Source: Stenotrophomonas sp. BIGb0135 (lineage in GTDB: Bacteria; Pseudomonadota; Gammaproteobacteria; Xanthomonadales; Xanthomonadaceae). From it: a stretch of 64,000 bases of DNA. Of this stretch, positions 17,705 through 25,245 are shown in pieces. Made by a program: the position numbers and the translations under genes. Under the pieces are notes generated by a model. It saw only the letters and a program-made list of their open reading frames with translations. It ran no database searches and had not been told where the DNA came from. Location: assembly GCF_024810105.1 (NCBI RefSeq), contig NZ_JANUDX010000012.1, forward strand, positions 79,409-143,408. Reading direction: 5' to 3'. How positions within the stretch are numbered: the first letter of the stretch is position 1; every line of letters begins with the position of its first letter.

Positions 17705-18463
17705 TCGGCCACGCCTTGGAGAAGTGGCTGATTGACCATGTGCCCCGGCTTCGCTCAGCGAAGAAGACCATGGCTCACGCCGCCAAGCTGCAGCGGTACA
17801 TCAGCGGCAGGAAGCTATCGGAGGCGCCGCAGGTGTGGGCGGAGATCAAAGCTGCGGAGATCGGCAAGGCTCCGGCCACGGTGAACCACAAGGGCCGGAT
17901 TCTGAGGCAGGTCACGCGGATGGCATGGAGGGAGTGGGGGTGGTTAGAGCGGCCAGCGGCGATTGCGCTACTGCCCGAGAAGCCGCGCGAGACGTTCCTG
18001 ACGACCGAGCAAGTCGAGGCACTGGCGAGGGGCATGCCCCAACCCGATGGCGGGCGACTACGTGCGTCTGGCGGCGTATACGGGGATTCGGCGGGGACAC
18101 CTGCTGCGACTGACCCATCACGACGTGAAGGATGGCTTTCTCCGGCTGGATCGGACCAGCAAGACACGGACGCTGCAGTTGGTGCCGCTGCACCCAAAAG
18201 TGCTTAGCGTGGCCCAGCGATTGCCGCTGGGTATCTCGGATGATGGGGTGCGGGCGTCATGGAAGACGGCCCGGGAGGCTTGCGGGTTAGAACACGTTCG
18301 GTGGCATGATCTGCGCCACACCTGCGCGTCCTGGCTGGTGCAGGCCGGGGTATCGCTGCATACGGTATCGGAGGTGCTGGGGCACAGCTCTCTGGCGATG
18401 ACAAGGCGTTACGCCCACCTCGCGCCGGAACATCTGGCCGACGCCATAAATAAGCTGACCTGA
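17533..18463 (+). pseudogene. int: Tyrosine-type phage integrase, broken by a +1 frameshift
   Basis: The N-terminal part (MPVTKRPNGSYQVTVGFGG..., AP2-like arm domain, then core-binding domain) reads in one frame to about 18,045. The catalytic domain then continues in the next frame from about 18,047. In the second frame all catalytic residues are present: Arg in AAYTGIRRGHLLRL, HDLRHT, LGHSS and the nucleophile in MTRRYAHLAP. The join at about 18,036-18,048 holds a CCC within AACCCGATGG; removing one C restores a single frame of about 310 residues. It is either a recent inactivating insertion or a sequencing error. Other possible starts are GTG 17509 and ATG 17518; AAGGTG before 17533 favours that one. 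Confidence 0.85.
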
Positions 18464-18502
18464 AGCTACGACGCGGGATTTTGAGCACTGGACGGAACGG
18501 TG

Positions 18503-19117
18503 TTACAAATCGCCAAGGTCGGATATGACTGCTTGGCTAGCCGTGAGGGTGGCACAGAGCAGCTTGCCGCCCGACACCACACGTCCAACATGGGCATTCT
18601 CGTGCGCGGCCTGCAGCCGCCCAGCATCCAGCACCCAGGCGGGGTCGAAGTTGGCCGGCCTATCTCTCAGCGGGTCTCCTGGCGAAGCTAAGCCGCCCTC
18701 TAGAGGCTGCACGACGACCGGTTTTGCGTTAGCACTCTTGGCGTAGGCGGTAGCAACCATTCTGCCGCTCTTGGGTGACCATCCACCGAGAACCAGCTCG
18801 CTATGAAGAACGTCGCGTGGGATGCCGGCTTGAATCGCCGCCGTCTCATAAGCAGGCCACAACTTCTCGATGACCAAGCCGAACTCTGCCATGAGTTGTT
18901 CCATGGTGAAGTCCGCGCGGAAGCTAGCCTGGAGGCTTAGCTCGTAAAGCCTCAAGAAGAACTGGGCCGAGCCTCGGGTCGCCAGAATCAAGTTGTGCTG
19001 GGGGATTAGCAGCAGCTTGGCGCCGGTAGAAAGCTCCCCCGTCGCCGCGTCTTGGGCCAAGGTATCGACCGCGACAAGCAGCTTGTCCGGGCTAAGGATT
19101 ACGTTGAGGATGCTCAT
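18503..19117 (-). CDS. Phage-associated protein resembling an Ntn-hydrolase/proteasome-like fold
   Basis: A 204-residue protein. Its opening (ILNVILSPDKLLVAVDTLAQ, then GAKLLLIPQHNLILATRGS) follows the strand pattern of 20S-proteasome/HslV-like Ntn hydrolases, and small proteins of this type occur among phage late genes. The N-terminal nucleophile Thr expected for a processed protease is not evident, so catalysis is doubtful. It is last in the minus-strand series and convergent with the broken integrase. The fold assignment is tentative. Confidence 0.5.
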   Translation of the reverse strand: MSILNVILSPDKLLVAVDTLAQDAATGELSTGAKLLLIPQHNLILATRGSAQFFLRLYELSLQASFRADFTMEQLMAEFGLVIEKLWPAYETAAIQAGIPRDVLHSELVLGGWSPKSGRMVATAYAKSANAKPVVVQPLEGGLASPGDPLRDRPANFDPAWVLDAGRLQAAHENAHVGRVVSGGKLLCATLTASQAVISDLGDL

Positions 19118-19192
19118 TGAGTAGCCCGCTTGGCGAAGCTGAACTATCGCGGGGCTGTGCCGCCCTGTCTAGCGCCGCCTAGGTAGACCCAC

Positions 19193-19426
19193 TCACTCGC
19201 CATCAACCCGACGCCGACGAACTCGCCGACCGGCTCGGTTAGATTCCCGCCATGCTAGGACCTCGCCGGCGATCCATGTGGCTGGCCGCATGGACACCCT
19301 CACGGGGAAGTCTGGCCTACACGCCACCGTTTCCAGGACGGTGCGCCCGGCAAGACCCAGCAGCTCACCTACGGCCTCTGCGTTGATGGCCCGAAGCTCA
19401 AAGGGCACTTGGCTTTGGTCGGACAT
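19193..19426 (-). CDS. AlpA-like phage regulatory HTH protein
   Basis: A 77-residue protein with an excisionase/AlpA-like HTH (AEAVGELLGLAGRTVLETVA) and a winged turn (DFPVRVSMRPATWIAGEVLA), ending in a basic tail (GRRVRRRRVDGE). The ATG at 19426 is preferred to 19432 because GGGAG is eight bases from the former and only two from the latter. AlpA-type proteins switch on integrase or island genes. A second such gene lies at 32,004-32,216, supporting a mosaic origin. Confidence 0.65.
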   Translation of the reverse strand: MSDQSQVPFELRAINAEAVGELLGLAGRTVLETVACRPDFPVRVSMRPATWIAGEVLAWRESNRAGRRVRRRRVDGE

Positions 19427-19596
19427 GCTCATGGCTCCCTGAAAAGTACTTGGTACTGAAACTAGCTATGAGGATTCCCAACGATGTGAAAACGCAAAAA
19501 AAGGAATCGAACCCCTTGCGCCGCAAGCGTATCGGCGCCGCTTGGCGTAATCCAAGGTCTACGTAGCCACCACGAGTGCGCACTTATGCGCCGCTC

Positions 19597-19962
19597 CTAC
19601 AGCCTCGGATTAGGTATCGCGTCCAATCGTCTTTGTTGCTGCATCTCCGTGCGGCTGGGCTTGGGAGGTCGATCCTGCGCCACCAGCCGCGCTACAGCTT
19701 CCTTCATTGGCACGCCTTCCAGTACCCGGGCGGCACACCACCGCTCGGCGTAGCGCTTACCCTGGGCGATGCTAGCTGCTCGGACCTCCTTGTCTTCCCA
19801 CAGCTTCCTGCAGGACAGGCGGACCCGGACACCTTTGGCATCTGGCTGAACGGCGGCGATCTCCCGGCCGTTCCGCCACAAGCCCCAGCGCTCGCCGTGC
19901 TGCACCCAGCCTTGACGCTGAGGGGCGGTCTTGAATCCGGTGAAGTTGCAGGGCGGCAGCAT
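19597..19962 (-). CDS. Hypothetical phage protein
   Basis: A 121-residue frame with no recognised domain. It is rich in Trp and basic residues in the first half (GWVQHGERWGLWRNGREIAA) and helical later. No clear Shine-Dalgarno precedes the ATG. Coding is supported by the unbroken frame and same-strand neighbours. A DNA- or RNA-binding role is possible from composition but not shown. Confidence 0.4.
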   Translation of the reverse strand: MLPPCNFTGFKTAPQRQGWVQHGERWGLWRNGREIAAVQPDAKGVRVRLSCRKLWEDKEVRAASIAQGKRYAERWCAARVLEGVPMKEAVARLVAQDRPPKPSRTEMQQQRRLDAIPNPRL

Positions 19963-20077
19963 GTGCGCAGGATACGGACCGGGGTCTCAGATTCCGCGAC
20001 TGGCCTTGGTCTCCCGCAATCGATCCCGCTCTACCGAATCCGGGACGTCAGGCCCCGGATCCGGTAGTCGCAGGTTC

Positions 20078-20278
20078 CTAAGCGCCAGGCTCTCCCCTCG
20101 AACGGCTGCCGCCCTTGTTAGGCGACCCCGCGAACGCAGAACGGTCAAGCTGGACCTCGCCTCCCCCTTTTCCGTCACTCTCTGGCTTCCTGAGCGGCGC
20201 TAGGATCGGCTCCCAGCGAGTGCCATAGGGGCCTTGCACCGCTACCGCACCGATGCATTTCAGTCCTTTCTTGTTCAT
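20078..20278 (-). CDS. Small hypothetical protein, uncertain
   Basis: A 66-residue frame beginning MNKKGLKCIGAVAVQG, which looks like genuine N-terminal coding. The later half is Gly/Ser/Arg-rich, and an overlapping frame to 19,987 has equally plausible sequence (LRLPDPGPDVPDSVERDR), so a frameshift may join the two. No function can be given. Confidence 0.3.
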   Translation of the reverse strand: MNKKGLKCIGAVAVQGPYGTRWEPILAPLRKPESDGKGGGEVQLDRSAFAGSPNKGGSRSRGEPGA

Positions 20279-20465
20279 CTTTTTCTGCTTGATTGCGTCC
20301 CGACGGCCGGGGCCCAGAGAGCATGCGCCCTAAGGAAAGCCGCTATCTTGACCACTTTCCGATTCTAGGTGGCTGCCGGACCGGGCCTCTATTCGTCGTC
20401 TTCCACGGCGGTGAACTTGTACACCTTGCGGAACAACGCCAAGGCGATGCTGAATCCGGTTACGA

Positions 20466-20498
20466 GTGACGTAACGCGTGACGTAACGGTGACGTTAG
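20466..20498 (+). repeat. Three tandem 10-mers GTGACGTAAC
   Basis: Copies lie at 20,466-20,475, 20,478-20,487 and 20,489-20,498 (the last is GTGACGTTAG), spaced 12 and 11 bp, about one helical turn. They sit in a 275-bp stretch (20,279-20,553) that otherwise holds only remnant open frames, downstream of the Rap1a-like gene. The one-turn spacing suggests a protein-binding array. Confidence 0.6.
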
Positions 20499-20553
20499 GC
20501 CGCTGCTACGACGCGAGAAACGGTTTCAGAGCCGTCTGCGAACGGTTCCCCTG

Positions 20554-21027
20554 TCACCCACATGGCGACAAGGCCTGGATCGAGCGGCGGATCGCAGCAG
20601 GGGTATCGACCTCAGGAACGGGCCTGCCAATAAAAGGCTGGGGATCTTTATCGATCTGGCCCTTCATATGGTCTATGACCTTATCCGGACTTAACCCTGG
20701 ATCTACGCAGACCCTTTCCCCTCTCACTCGATATGGCTGTCCCGCCCGCATGGTGCTGGCCACAGCGACGACCATCCCCCTACAGAACTCGCCTATTACC
20801 TGGACGAACGTGATCTCAAGCGGTTTGGCACCCACCATCTCCGTAGGCACGTCTCGTATGGACTGACAAGCGTCAACGAAGGCGATTGCGCTGACAATGG
20901 CGCCTAGTTCTTCGGCGCTTACCTCGTCACCCTGAGGGGGCTCCTCCGACAGCGGTTGTGATGCCGCTTGGACGGCCCCAGTGGCGATTAGCAAAAGGCC
21001 AGCTATCAAGACTATCGATGGGCGCAC
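20554..21027 (-). CDS. Rap1a/Tai-like periplasmic protein
   Basis: A GTG start at 21027 with AGGA six bases upstream gives 157 residues. A signal peptide (IVLIAGLLLIATGAVQAAS) is followed by a small domain with paired cysteines (VDACQSIRD, IGEFCRGMV, ERVCVDPG and a terminal LSPC). The final part (GLSPDKVIDHMKGQIDKDPQ, ending xxSPC) matches the pattern of Rap1a/Tai domains known from type VI secretion immunity proteins. No T6SS effector gene is adjacent, so an immunity role is not supported locally; it may be a phage-borne surface factor. Confidence 0.55.
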   Translation of the reverse strand: MRPSIVLIAGLLLIATGAVQAASQPLSEEPPQGDEVSAEELGAIVSAIAFVDACQSIRDVPTEMVGAKPLEITFVQVIGEFCRGMVVAVASTMRAGQPYRVRGERVCVDPGLSPDKVIDHMKGQIDKDPQPFIGRPVPEVDTPAAIRRSIQALSPCG

Positions 21028-21191
21028 GGAATTTCCTGAAAGACACAGCGGGCGGCGTCGCAGTGACGTAGCTGGATACGTCCCAGAGTGGCCATGCAAG
21101 CGTGGCGATTCTGCGAAAGCGTGTCGCTCCGTTAGGCGATAGGCATTGGAACGTCACGGCTAGCAAGGTTGTGTAGTCTTTAGGGCAGGCT

Positions 21192-21758
21192 TCAATCACC
21201 CGACTCAACAAGCCTCACTTCGTTCGGTGTAACCGTGACAGATAGGAAGCCTAGTTGGTCAGGCCTCAAGCCAGGCAGGCTTGTTGACATCTTGTTCCAC
21301 GAAGCCGCGCGAATAGGGTTTGCTATCTTTGTTTTGATCGTACGCGTCTTATCTGCCCAGTCTGGAGAGCCATCGAATCTGACGTTGTAACCGATCTCCG
21401 CTTCGGCACCGGCAAAGGTGGCCGCCGACAGATTTCCTATTTTCAAGACAATTTCGGCACCGTCGGCCTTGGGCGACACGCTCGACATTGACACAAGCAA
21501 GATTCCCAGTTCGGTGTGCACAACACCGTAGCCACCGTCACCGGATGGATCGAGATACGCCTTCCCGTCCCGCTCGCGCTGCAACTGCGAGGCCAAGCGA
21601 GTCTCGAAGCTTTTTGACTGCCCCTCCAACTCCGTGATTCGTCTTTCAGCTTCGCTGAGCTTAGCCTCAATCTCAGCGCTGTCCCCAGCCCCACTTAAGC
21701 AGCCAGCGAGTCCCAGTATCAGCAACGTTCCGCCCAAAGCTTGGCAATGTCTGATCAC
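21192..21758 (-). CDS. DUF3251-like lipoprotein with coiled coil
   Basis: A GTG start at 21758, with AGGAG six bases upstream, gives a 188-residue lipoprotein: signal peptide and lipobox in LLILGLAGC, then a coiled coil (EIEAKLSEAERRITELEGQ), then a beta domain with GYGVVHTELGILLVSMSSV and VLKIGNLSAATFAGAE typical of DUF3251/YajI-like proteins. An upstream TTG would also read but spoils the signal peptide. It probably sits on the periplasmic face of a membrane. It is separated by 164 bp from the Rap1a-like gene and may be independently expressed phage cargo. Confidence 0.6.
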   Translation of the reverse strand: MIRHCQALGGTLLILGLAGCLSGAGDSAEIEAKLSEAERRITELEGQSKSFETRLASQLQRERDGKAYLDPSGDGGYGVVHTELGILLVSMSSVSPKADGAEIVLKIGNLSAATFAGAEAEIGYNVRFDGSPDWADKTRTIKTKIANPIRAASWNKMSTSLPGLRPDQLGFLSVTVTPNEVRLVESGD

Positions 21759-21827
21759 GCGCTTCTCCTGCGATGCCAGCAAAGGCTAAGAAAACCTACT
21801 TTTTAACACCCCCCCACACGACAGGCC

Positions 21828-22877
21828 TTATAGAAGCGATATTTTACCCTGCACCGAGTAGCGCCTCAGCACTCTAAGCCTTCTGTAATAGGCAAGCAGC
21901 ATTCTCAACTGCGTCAACGGATCAAGCCCTAAGCCTTGGAACTCGTTTTTGTAGCGGTCCCAATTAACGATATCGAAATACTCATCAACGAACCCTGAAA
22001 GGGCCTTGCTTTGCATCGGCGTCAAGCGATGGGAGGCCGATCCCCCATCCGAATCGAATCCGCTCAGTTGCTCCTTTCGGAAGTACACGTAGATATCCGA
22101 ATAGAGCTTTTCGGATTTCCGATAGCTTTCGATGGGCACAATTTGCTGACAGGTACGTGCAATATCAGCTGCGAACTCCTTCAGCAGCTCCAACTCGATA
22201 TGACCTGGTGAGGCGTAGTGCAACTCAAGCACACGCGCCCGATGAATAGATGGGGTAACCCCACGGAGGCCAGTGAAGATGTTGACAGCGTTGATTCCAC
22301 CCTTCCAGGATGTCAAGAACCGATTGAGCGTGGTGCGCACTGCCGGGCGGCCCAAGTTCCCCAGCCCGTAATGGAAGGAGTAGAGCTGCTGATAAACACG
22401 AGGCACTGTGGCGATGTCATCAATGTAGAGCTCCCCATCGAGGGCAATTCTGTACTTTCCTACGTCGGCAGACGCCAACTGGAGCGCTGCTTCGGTCGCA
22501 ATACTCTCGTAAAGAAATGAGTCTTGGTCAGGCATGTACTCCGCCAAGAGTTTGGATGGCACTATCGTTCTCGCGTTCTTCCTTTGAGCCTGCTTTGTTG
22601 CCTCGAAGACTAGAAGCAGTTCCGCCTTATCGATGATGGCTCTAAGAGAAAGCCTTGCCTCCAAATACTGGGCGAGGTCACCCCGGCCTACGGGTGTGAC
22701 CACCCATCTGTTGTGACGGGAATCAGCGTCTACCCAGAAGAAGATGAAGTCGTCGTCGTCCTTTTTAAACAGACTCACGAGCGGGCCGTCGTAGAACACC
22801 AGATCGGCGTTCCAAGTGAAGTTCAACTTCTCATTCTTCGGAATGAGAACCCCCGGAAGGACCGGTAATCTGCTCAT
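21828..22877 (-). CDS. Cassette gene B: 349-residue protein of unknown function (DUF6575-like)
   Basis: The N-terminal 100 residues contain NADLVFYDGPLVSLFKKDDD and FIFFWVDADSRHNRWVVTPV. This looks like the small beta domain annotated as DUF6575, recalled from memory and not searched. The remaining 250 residues are helical, with no catalytic motif or membrane segment. The ATG overlaps the stop of gene A as ATGA, so translation is coupled. GC is clearly lower than in host genes. As accessory cargo of a mobile element a host- or phage-interaction role is reasonable, but no function is known. Confidence 0.6.
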   Translation of the reverse strand: MSRLPVLPGVLIPKNEKLNFTWNADLVFYDGPLVSLFKKDDDDFIFFWVDADSRHNRWVVTPVGRGDLAQYLEARLSLRAIIDKAELLLVFEATKQAQRKNARTIVPSKLLAEYMPDQDSFLYESIATEAALQLASADVGKYRIALDGELYIDDIATVPRVYQQLYSFHYGLGNLGRPAVRTTLNRFLTSWKGGINAVNIFTGLRGVTPSIHRARVLELHYASPGHIELELLKEFAADIARTCQQIVPIESYRKSEKLYSDIYVYFRKEQLSGFDSDGGSASHRLTPMQSKALSGFVDEYFDIVNWDRYKNEFQGLGLDPLTQLRMLLAYYRRLRVLRRYSVQGKISLL

Positions 22878-23305
22878 GGGATTTGTCCATGGAGCTGAAA
22901 GACCGATTTCACATTGACCCCTTTCATTGAGAAAAATGTGAAATGGCCATTTTGGCTTGATGGCAGCGTCGTGGCCCCATGTGCCGGCATCAGATTCGCG
23001 ACCGCAAGATGGTCGCCGATAAGCGAGCGGGCCTTCTTGACCGTTTTTTCTAGAGCATGGAATGCCGAGATCCCATGTGCCTCCGTGTCGAAGACTGAAA
23101 GCCCCCAAGACAAGCACAGCTGCGACGAAGAGTTGAGCTGGTGCAACCTCTTCGGGTTTCGCTCTGCCAGTGGTAAGAAGCAGTCGTCCGTCATTGGATT
23201 CCGCACCCAACGCCATGCAGTCGCTTGCTTGCTTAGCGCGGAAACTGGAGGGCACGCAGCCCCGGGCGCCGAGCATTCATCCAGCGACTTCTGATACTGG
23301 TACAT
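22874..23305 (-). CDS. Cassette gene A: 143-residue protein of unknown function
   Basis: ATG 23305 with GGAG five bases upstream is chosen over an upstream start at 23365. The protein has spaced conserved-looking features: four or more cysteines (DECSAPGAACPP, DDCFLP, QLCLSWGLSVF), GDHLAVANLMPAHG and the C-terminal NGHFTFFSMKGVNV. I do not recognise the family. A perfect TTGACA at 23,361-23,356 (minus strand) about 50 bp upstream suggests its own promoter, though a matching -10 at normal spacing is not clear. Coupled to gene B by a 4-base overlap. Confidence 0.6.
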   Translation of the reverse strand: MYQYQKSLDECSAPGAACPPVSALSKQATAWRWVRNPMTDDCFLPLAERNPKRLHQLNSSSQLCLSWGLSVFDTEAHGISAFHALEKTVKKARSLIGDHLAVANLMPAHGATTLPSSQNGHFTFFSMKGVNVKSVFQLHGQIP

Positions 23306-23398
23306 AGGAGCTCCATTCCTCACGTGGGCGTAGCTTCCATATCCTTGCACCACGCTGTCAAGCACCCGGCGCCGGCAAGCCCATGCCCCAAATCGGGT

Positions 23399-23707
23399 TC
23401 ACTGGATGGAGTAGACGGCCTGTAATGAATGGTAGGCGTCCACGTGAGCCACCCACCGGTCGTTTGTGAAGACGCTCACCAGCCCGCAGGCGCAGTCCCG
23501 ACCTACGGCCTTGGGGCAGGCAGGGTCGTGGAGGTCGAAGGCCCGCCAGGGTTGTCCTATGGCCTGCCGCGCGACCTCTAGGCGCCCTTCAAAGTCCTCA
23601 GGCAGGCACTGCCGTTCGGCGGCATAGATCACGTAGGTGACCCCGTCCCAGGGCTCCACTGAGCTATCCGTATCTACAGTAGAGATTGGCTCTTGGTCGT
23701 CAGTCAC
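23399..23707 (-). CDS. Hypothetical phage protein
   Basis: A GTG start at 23707 overlaps the end of the preceding gene (GTGACTGA) and gives 102 residues. Acidic N-terminus, then DGVTYVIYAAERQCLPEDF, three more cysteines near ACPKAVGRDCACG, and a C-terminal WVAHVDAYHSLQ. No family recognised. Tight overlap with the upstream DUF5681-like gene shows it belongs to the same phage operon. Confidence 0.55.
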   Translation of the reverse strand: MTDDQEPISTVDTDSSVEPWDGVTYVIYAAERQCLPEDFEGRLEVARQAIGQPWRAFDLHDPACPKAVGRDCACGLVSVFTNDRWVAHVDAYHSLQAVYSIQ

Positions 23708-23993
23708 GGTCGGCCTCCGGTTCAGCATCCGCCGTCATAGCCACCAGTTGCACCGTGATCTTCTGGATGGGCACAGAATCAGGATCAACCCCCACCGACT
23801 GCACTGGCTTGCCGAAGCCGCGATCCAGCAGCGCCTCACAGGCCGCCCGGGCGAGGGAAAGGTTGTCCCCCCGCATGATCTCCACCAGGCGCTCAATAGC
23901 CTCTCGGCCGTGTCCCCGGGCCAGCTCCCGGACCTCGAAATCCACCTTGGGTCGCCCGCTGGGGTTGCCCGATTGCCCTGGAACGAATGGCAT
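23700..23993 (-). CDS. DUF5681-like phage protein
   Basis: A 97-residue protein opening MPFVPGQSGNPSGRPKVDFE, the hallmark of DUF5681-type phage proteins, which are often encoded beside small terminase genes. A helical region follows (AIERLVEIMRGDNLSLARAA). A GTG at 24002 would overlap the previous stop as GTGA; ATG 23993 is better placed behind AGGTGAG. If it is related to packaging, its large-terminase partner is absent here. Confidence 0.6.
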   Translation of the reverse strand: MPFVPGQSGNPSGRPKVDFEVRELARGHGREAIERLVEIMRGDNLSLARAACEALLDRGFGKPVQSVGVDPDSVPIQKITVQLVAMTADAEPEADRD

Positions 23994-23998
23994 AGCTC

Positions 23999-24241
23999 TC
24001 ACCTATTGTTTTCATCTGTTACCAATGCAAAACCCTGCTTGCGGAACGTCTTGTATGCGGCGTCGAACCCAACCGCTTGAACGTGCCTTTGGAGGTAATT
24101 GCCCGCCATCTCGGTGAGGTCAAGCCCTCCGAAGTGAACCCGCCTTCCTGCATTGGCTTGAAGCAACACAGCAGCGATTCCTCGCACTGCCGCAGGGCTC
24201 AGCGCCTCACCAGATCCTGCAGCCTTCGACTTCTCCTGCAT
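23999..24241 (-). CDS. Small hypothetical phage protein
   Basis: An 80-residue protein, helical, ending RKQGFALVTDENNR. AGGGGG seven bases before ATG 24241 gives a good ribosome site. It sits 12 bp after the 235-residue ejection-type gene and overlaps or abuts the DUF5681-like gene, so it is part of the same operon. No function assigned. Confidence 0.5.
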   Translation of the reverse strand: MQEKSKAAGSGEALSPAAVRGIAAVLLQANAGRRVHFGGLDLTEMAGNYLQRHVQAVGFDAAYKTFRKQGFALVTDENNR

Positions 24242-24253
24242 GCCCCTACCCCC

Positions 24254-24961
24254 TCAGGTCGCCCGGGTGTACTTCTCGGGATCGCCCTGGAACTTGCCCA
24301 GGATCTCTCCGGTGTTCAGTGCGTTAACCCAGCCGGCAGCGGAACCACCGGCACGGGTAAGGCCAGCCCTAGAGCCAGCCGAGGCAGCTGGAGATCTCGC
24401 CCCACCCGCTCCGCCGCTCAGGAAGCCGCCTACGTTGTTTCCAAAGCCGCCTAGTGATCCGGGCGTGGGCTGCTGGGCAATGAGCTGCTTGCCCCACCCA
24501 CTCGTGGGCGACCAGTTGGTGAACGACCCCGGGCGCATGAAGCCCTGATTGCCAAAGTTGTTGGCCGAGCCAGCGCCTTGCAAGTAGCCAGCCCAATCTC
24601 CACCGGGGGACTGAGCGCCGAGGCCGAGGTTGGCGATAGTGGGCGGCGTGGCCGAAGGAGCAGCGAATTCGCCTCGAGTGATTTGGGGGGCGCGCCAGTC
24701 CATAGGGATTGGAATCGACTCCGCCTGCACAAACCCGGGGTCTTTCCCGTACCTATCAACCATCTTGCTGATGCCCCTGCCCGCTATCGCTCCGATTAGC
24801 GGGCCGCCAAAGGCACCAATCACCGTCTGCGCCGCGCGACCAATAAGCCCCGGCATCACGTTCCGGTATTGCCCCGTCCGTGGGTCATAGTTGTTCGAGC
24901 CCGACAGGAATCGCTCCCCGACCCTGCCGGTCGTCCGGCCCAAAAAGTTGCGTTGTGCCAC
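24254..24961 (-). CDS. Podovirus-like internal virion/structural protein
   Basis: A GTG start at 24961 with AGGAG six bases upstream gives 235 residues. A Gly/Ala-rich amphipathic stretch at 35-65 (LIGRAAQTVIGAFGGPLIGA) and low-complexity Gly/Ser/Asn regions resemble the small membrane-active ejection proteins (T7 gp14-like role) found with gp15/gp16-type proteins. Its place directly after two large ejection-type genes supports this. Assignment rests on composition and order rather than a strong domain match. Confidence 0.55.
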   Translation of the reverse strand: MAQRNFLGRTTGRVGERFLSGSNNYDPRTGQYRNVMPGLIGRAAQTVIGAFGGPLIGAIAGRGISKMVDRYGKDPGFVQAESIPIPMDWRAPQITRGEFAAPSATPPTIANLGLGAQSPGGDWAGYLQGAGSANNFGNQGFMRPGSFTNWSPTSGWGKQLIAQQPTPGSLGGFGNNVGGFLSGGAGGARSPAASAGSRAGLTRAGGSAAGWVNALNTGEILGKFQGDPEKYTRAT

Positions 24962-25065
24962 ATGCCTCTCCTAGGGCTATTGGTTTAGCCCATTCATTTA
25001 TTGGTGAGATTTCGTCGCCCGGGGCGGGTGTATGCTGGCGTCGCCAACCCTTGGGACCGACTGCA

Positions 25066-25245
25066 ATGGATGCTTGGAAGAACACCCAGTACCCCCTGTC
25101 CCAGTCGTGGGAGGAGAGGGCTACATCTGACGACCGCAAAGATGCCCGTTACGGGTTCGCCTTCGTGTCGCTGGTTGTTGCTATTCCCGTCCTGCTCATC
25201 GCATTGGTAGTGCTTGTCTACGCGGGGTTTGCTGTCGCTTCATAG
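25066..25245 (+). CDS. Small membrane protein on the opposite strand
   Basis: A 59-residue frame: a charged N-terminus (MDAWKNTQYPLSQSWEERAT), then one strong transmembrane segment (SLVVAIPVLLIALVVLVYAG). It is the only plus-strand gene among the minus-strand phage genes, and its last 50 bp overlap the end of the 806-residue gene. No good promoter is seen. A moron-like or holin-like role is possible. Confidence 0.5.
   Translation: MDAWKNTQYPLSQSWEERATSDDRKDARYGFAFVSLVVAIPVLLIALVVLVYAGFAVAS

Noticed and set aside
19493..19520. T-arm-like sequence (GGGGTTCGATTCC on the minus strand) suggesting a tRNA or tmRNA end
   Set aside because: No acceptor, D-arm or anticodon arm can be drawn around it, and it forms only a CGCAA/TTGCG hairpin. 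It could be an old attachment remnant but is not called.
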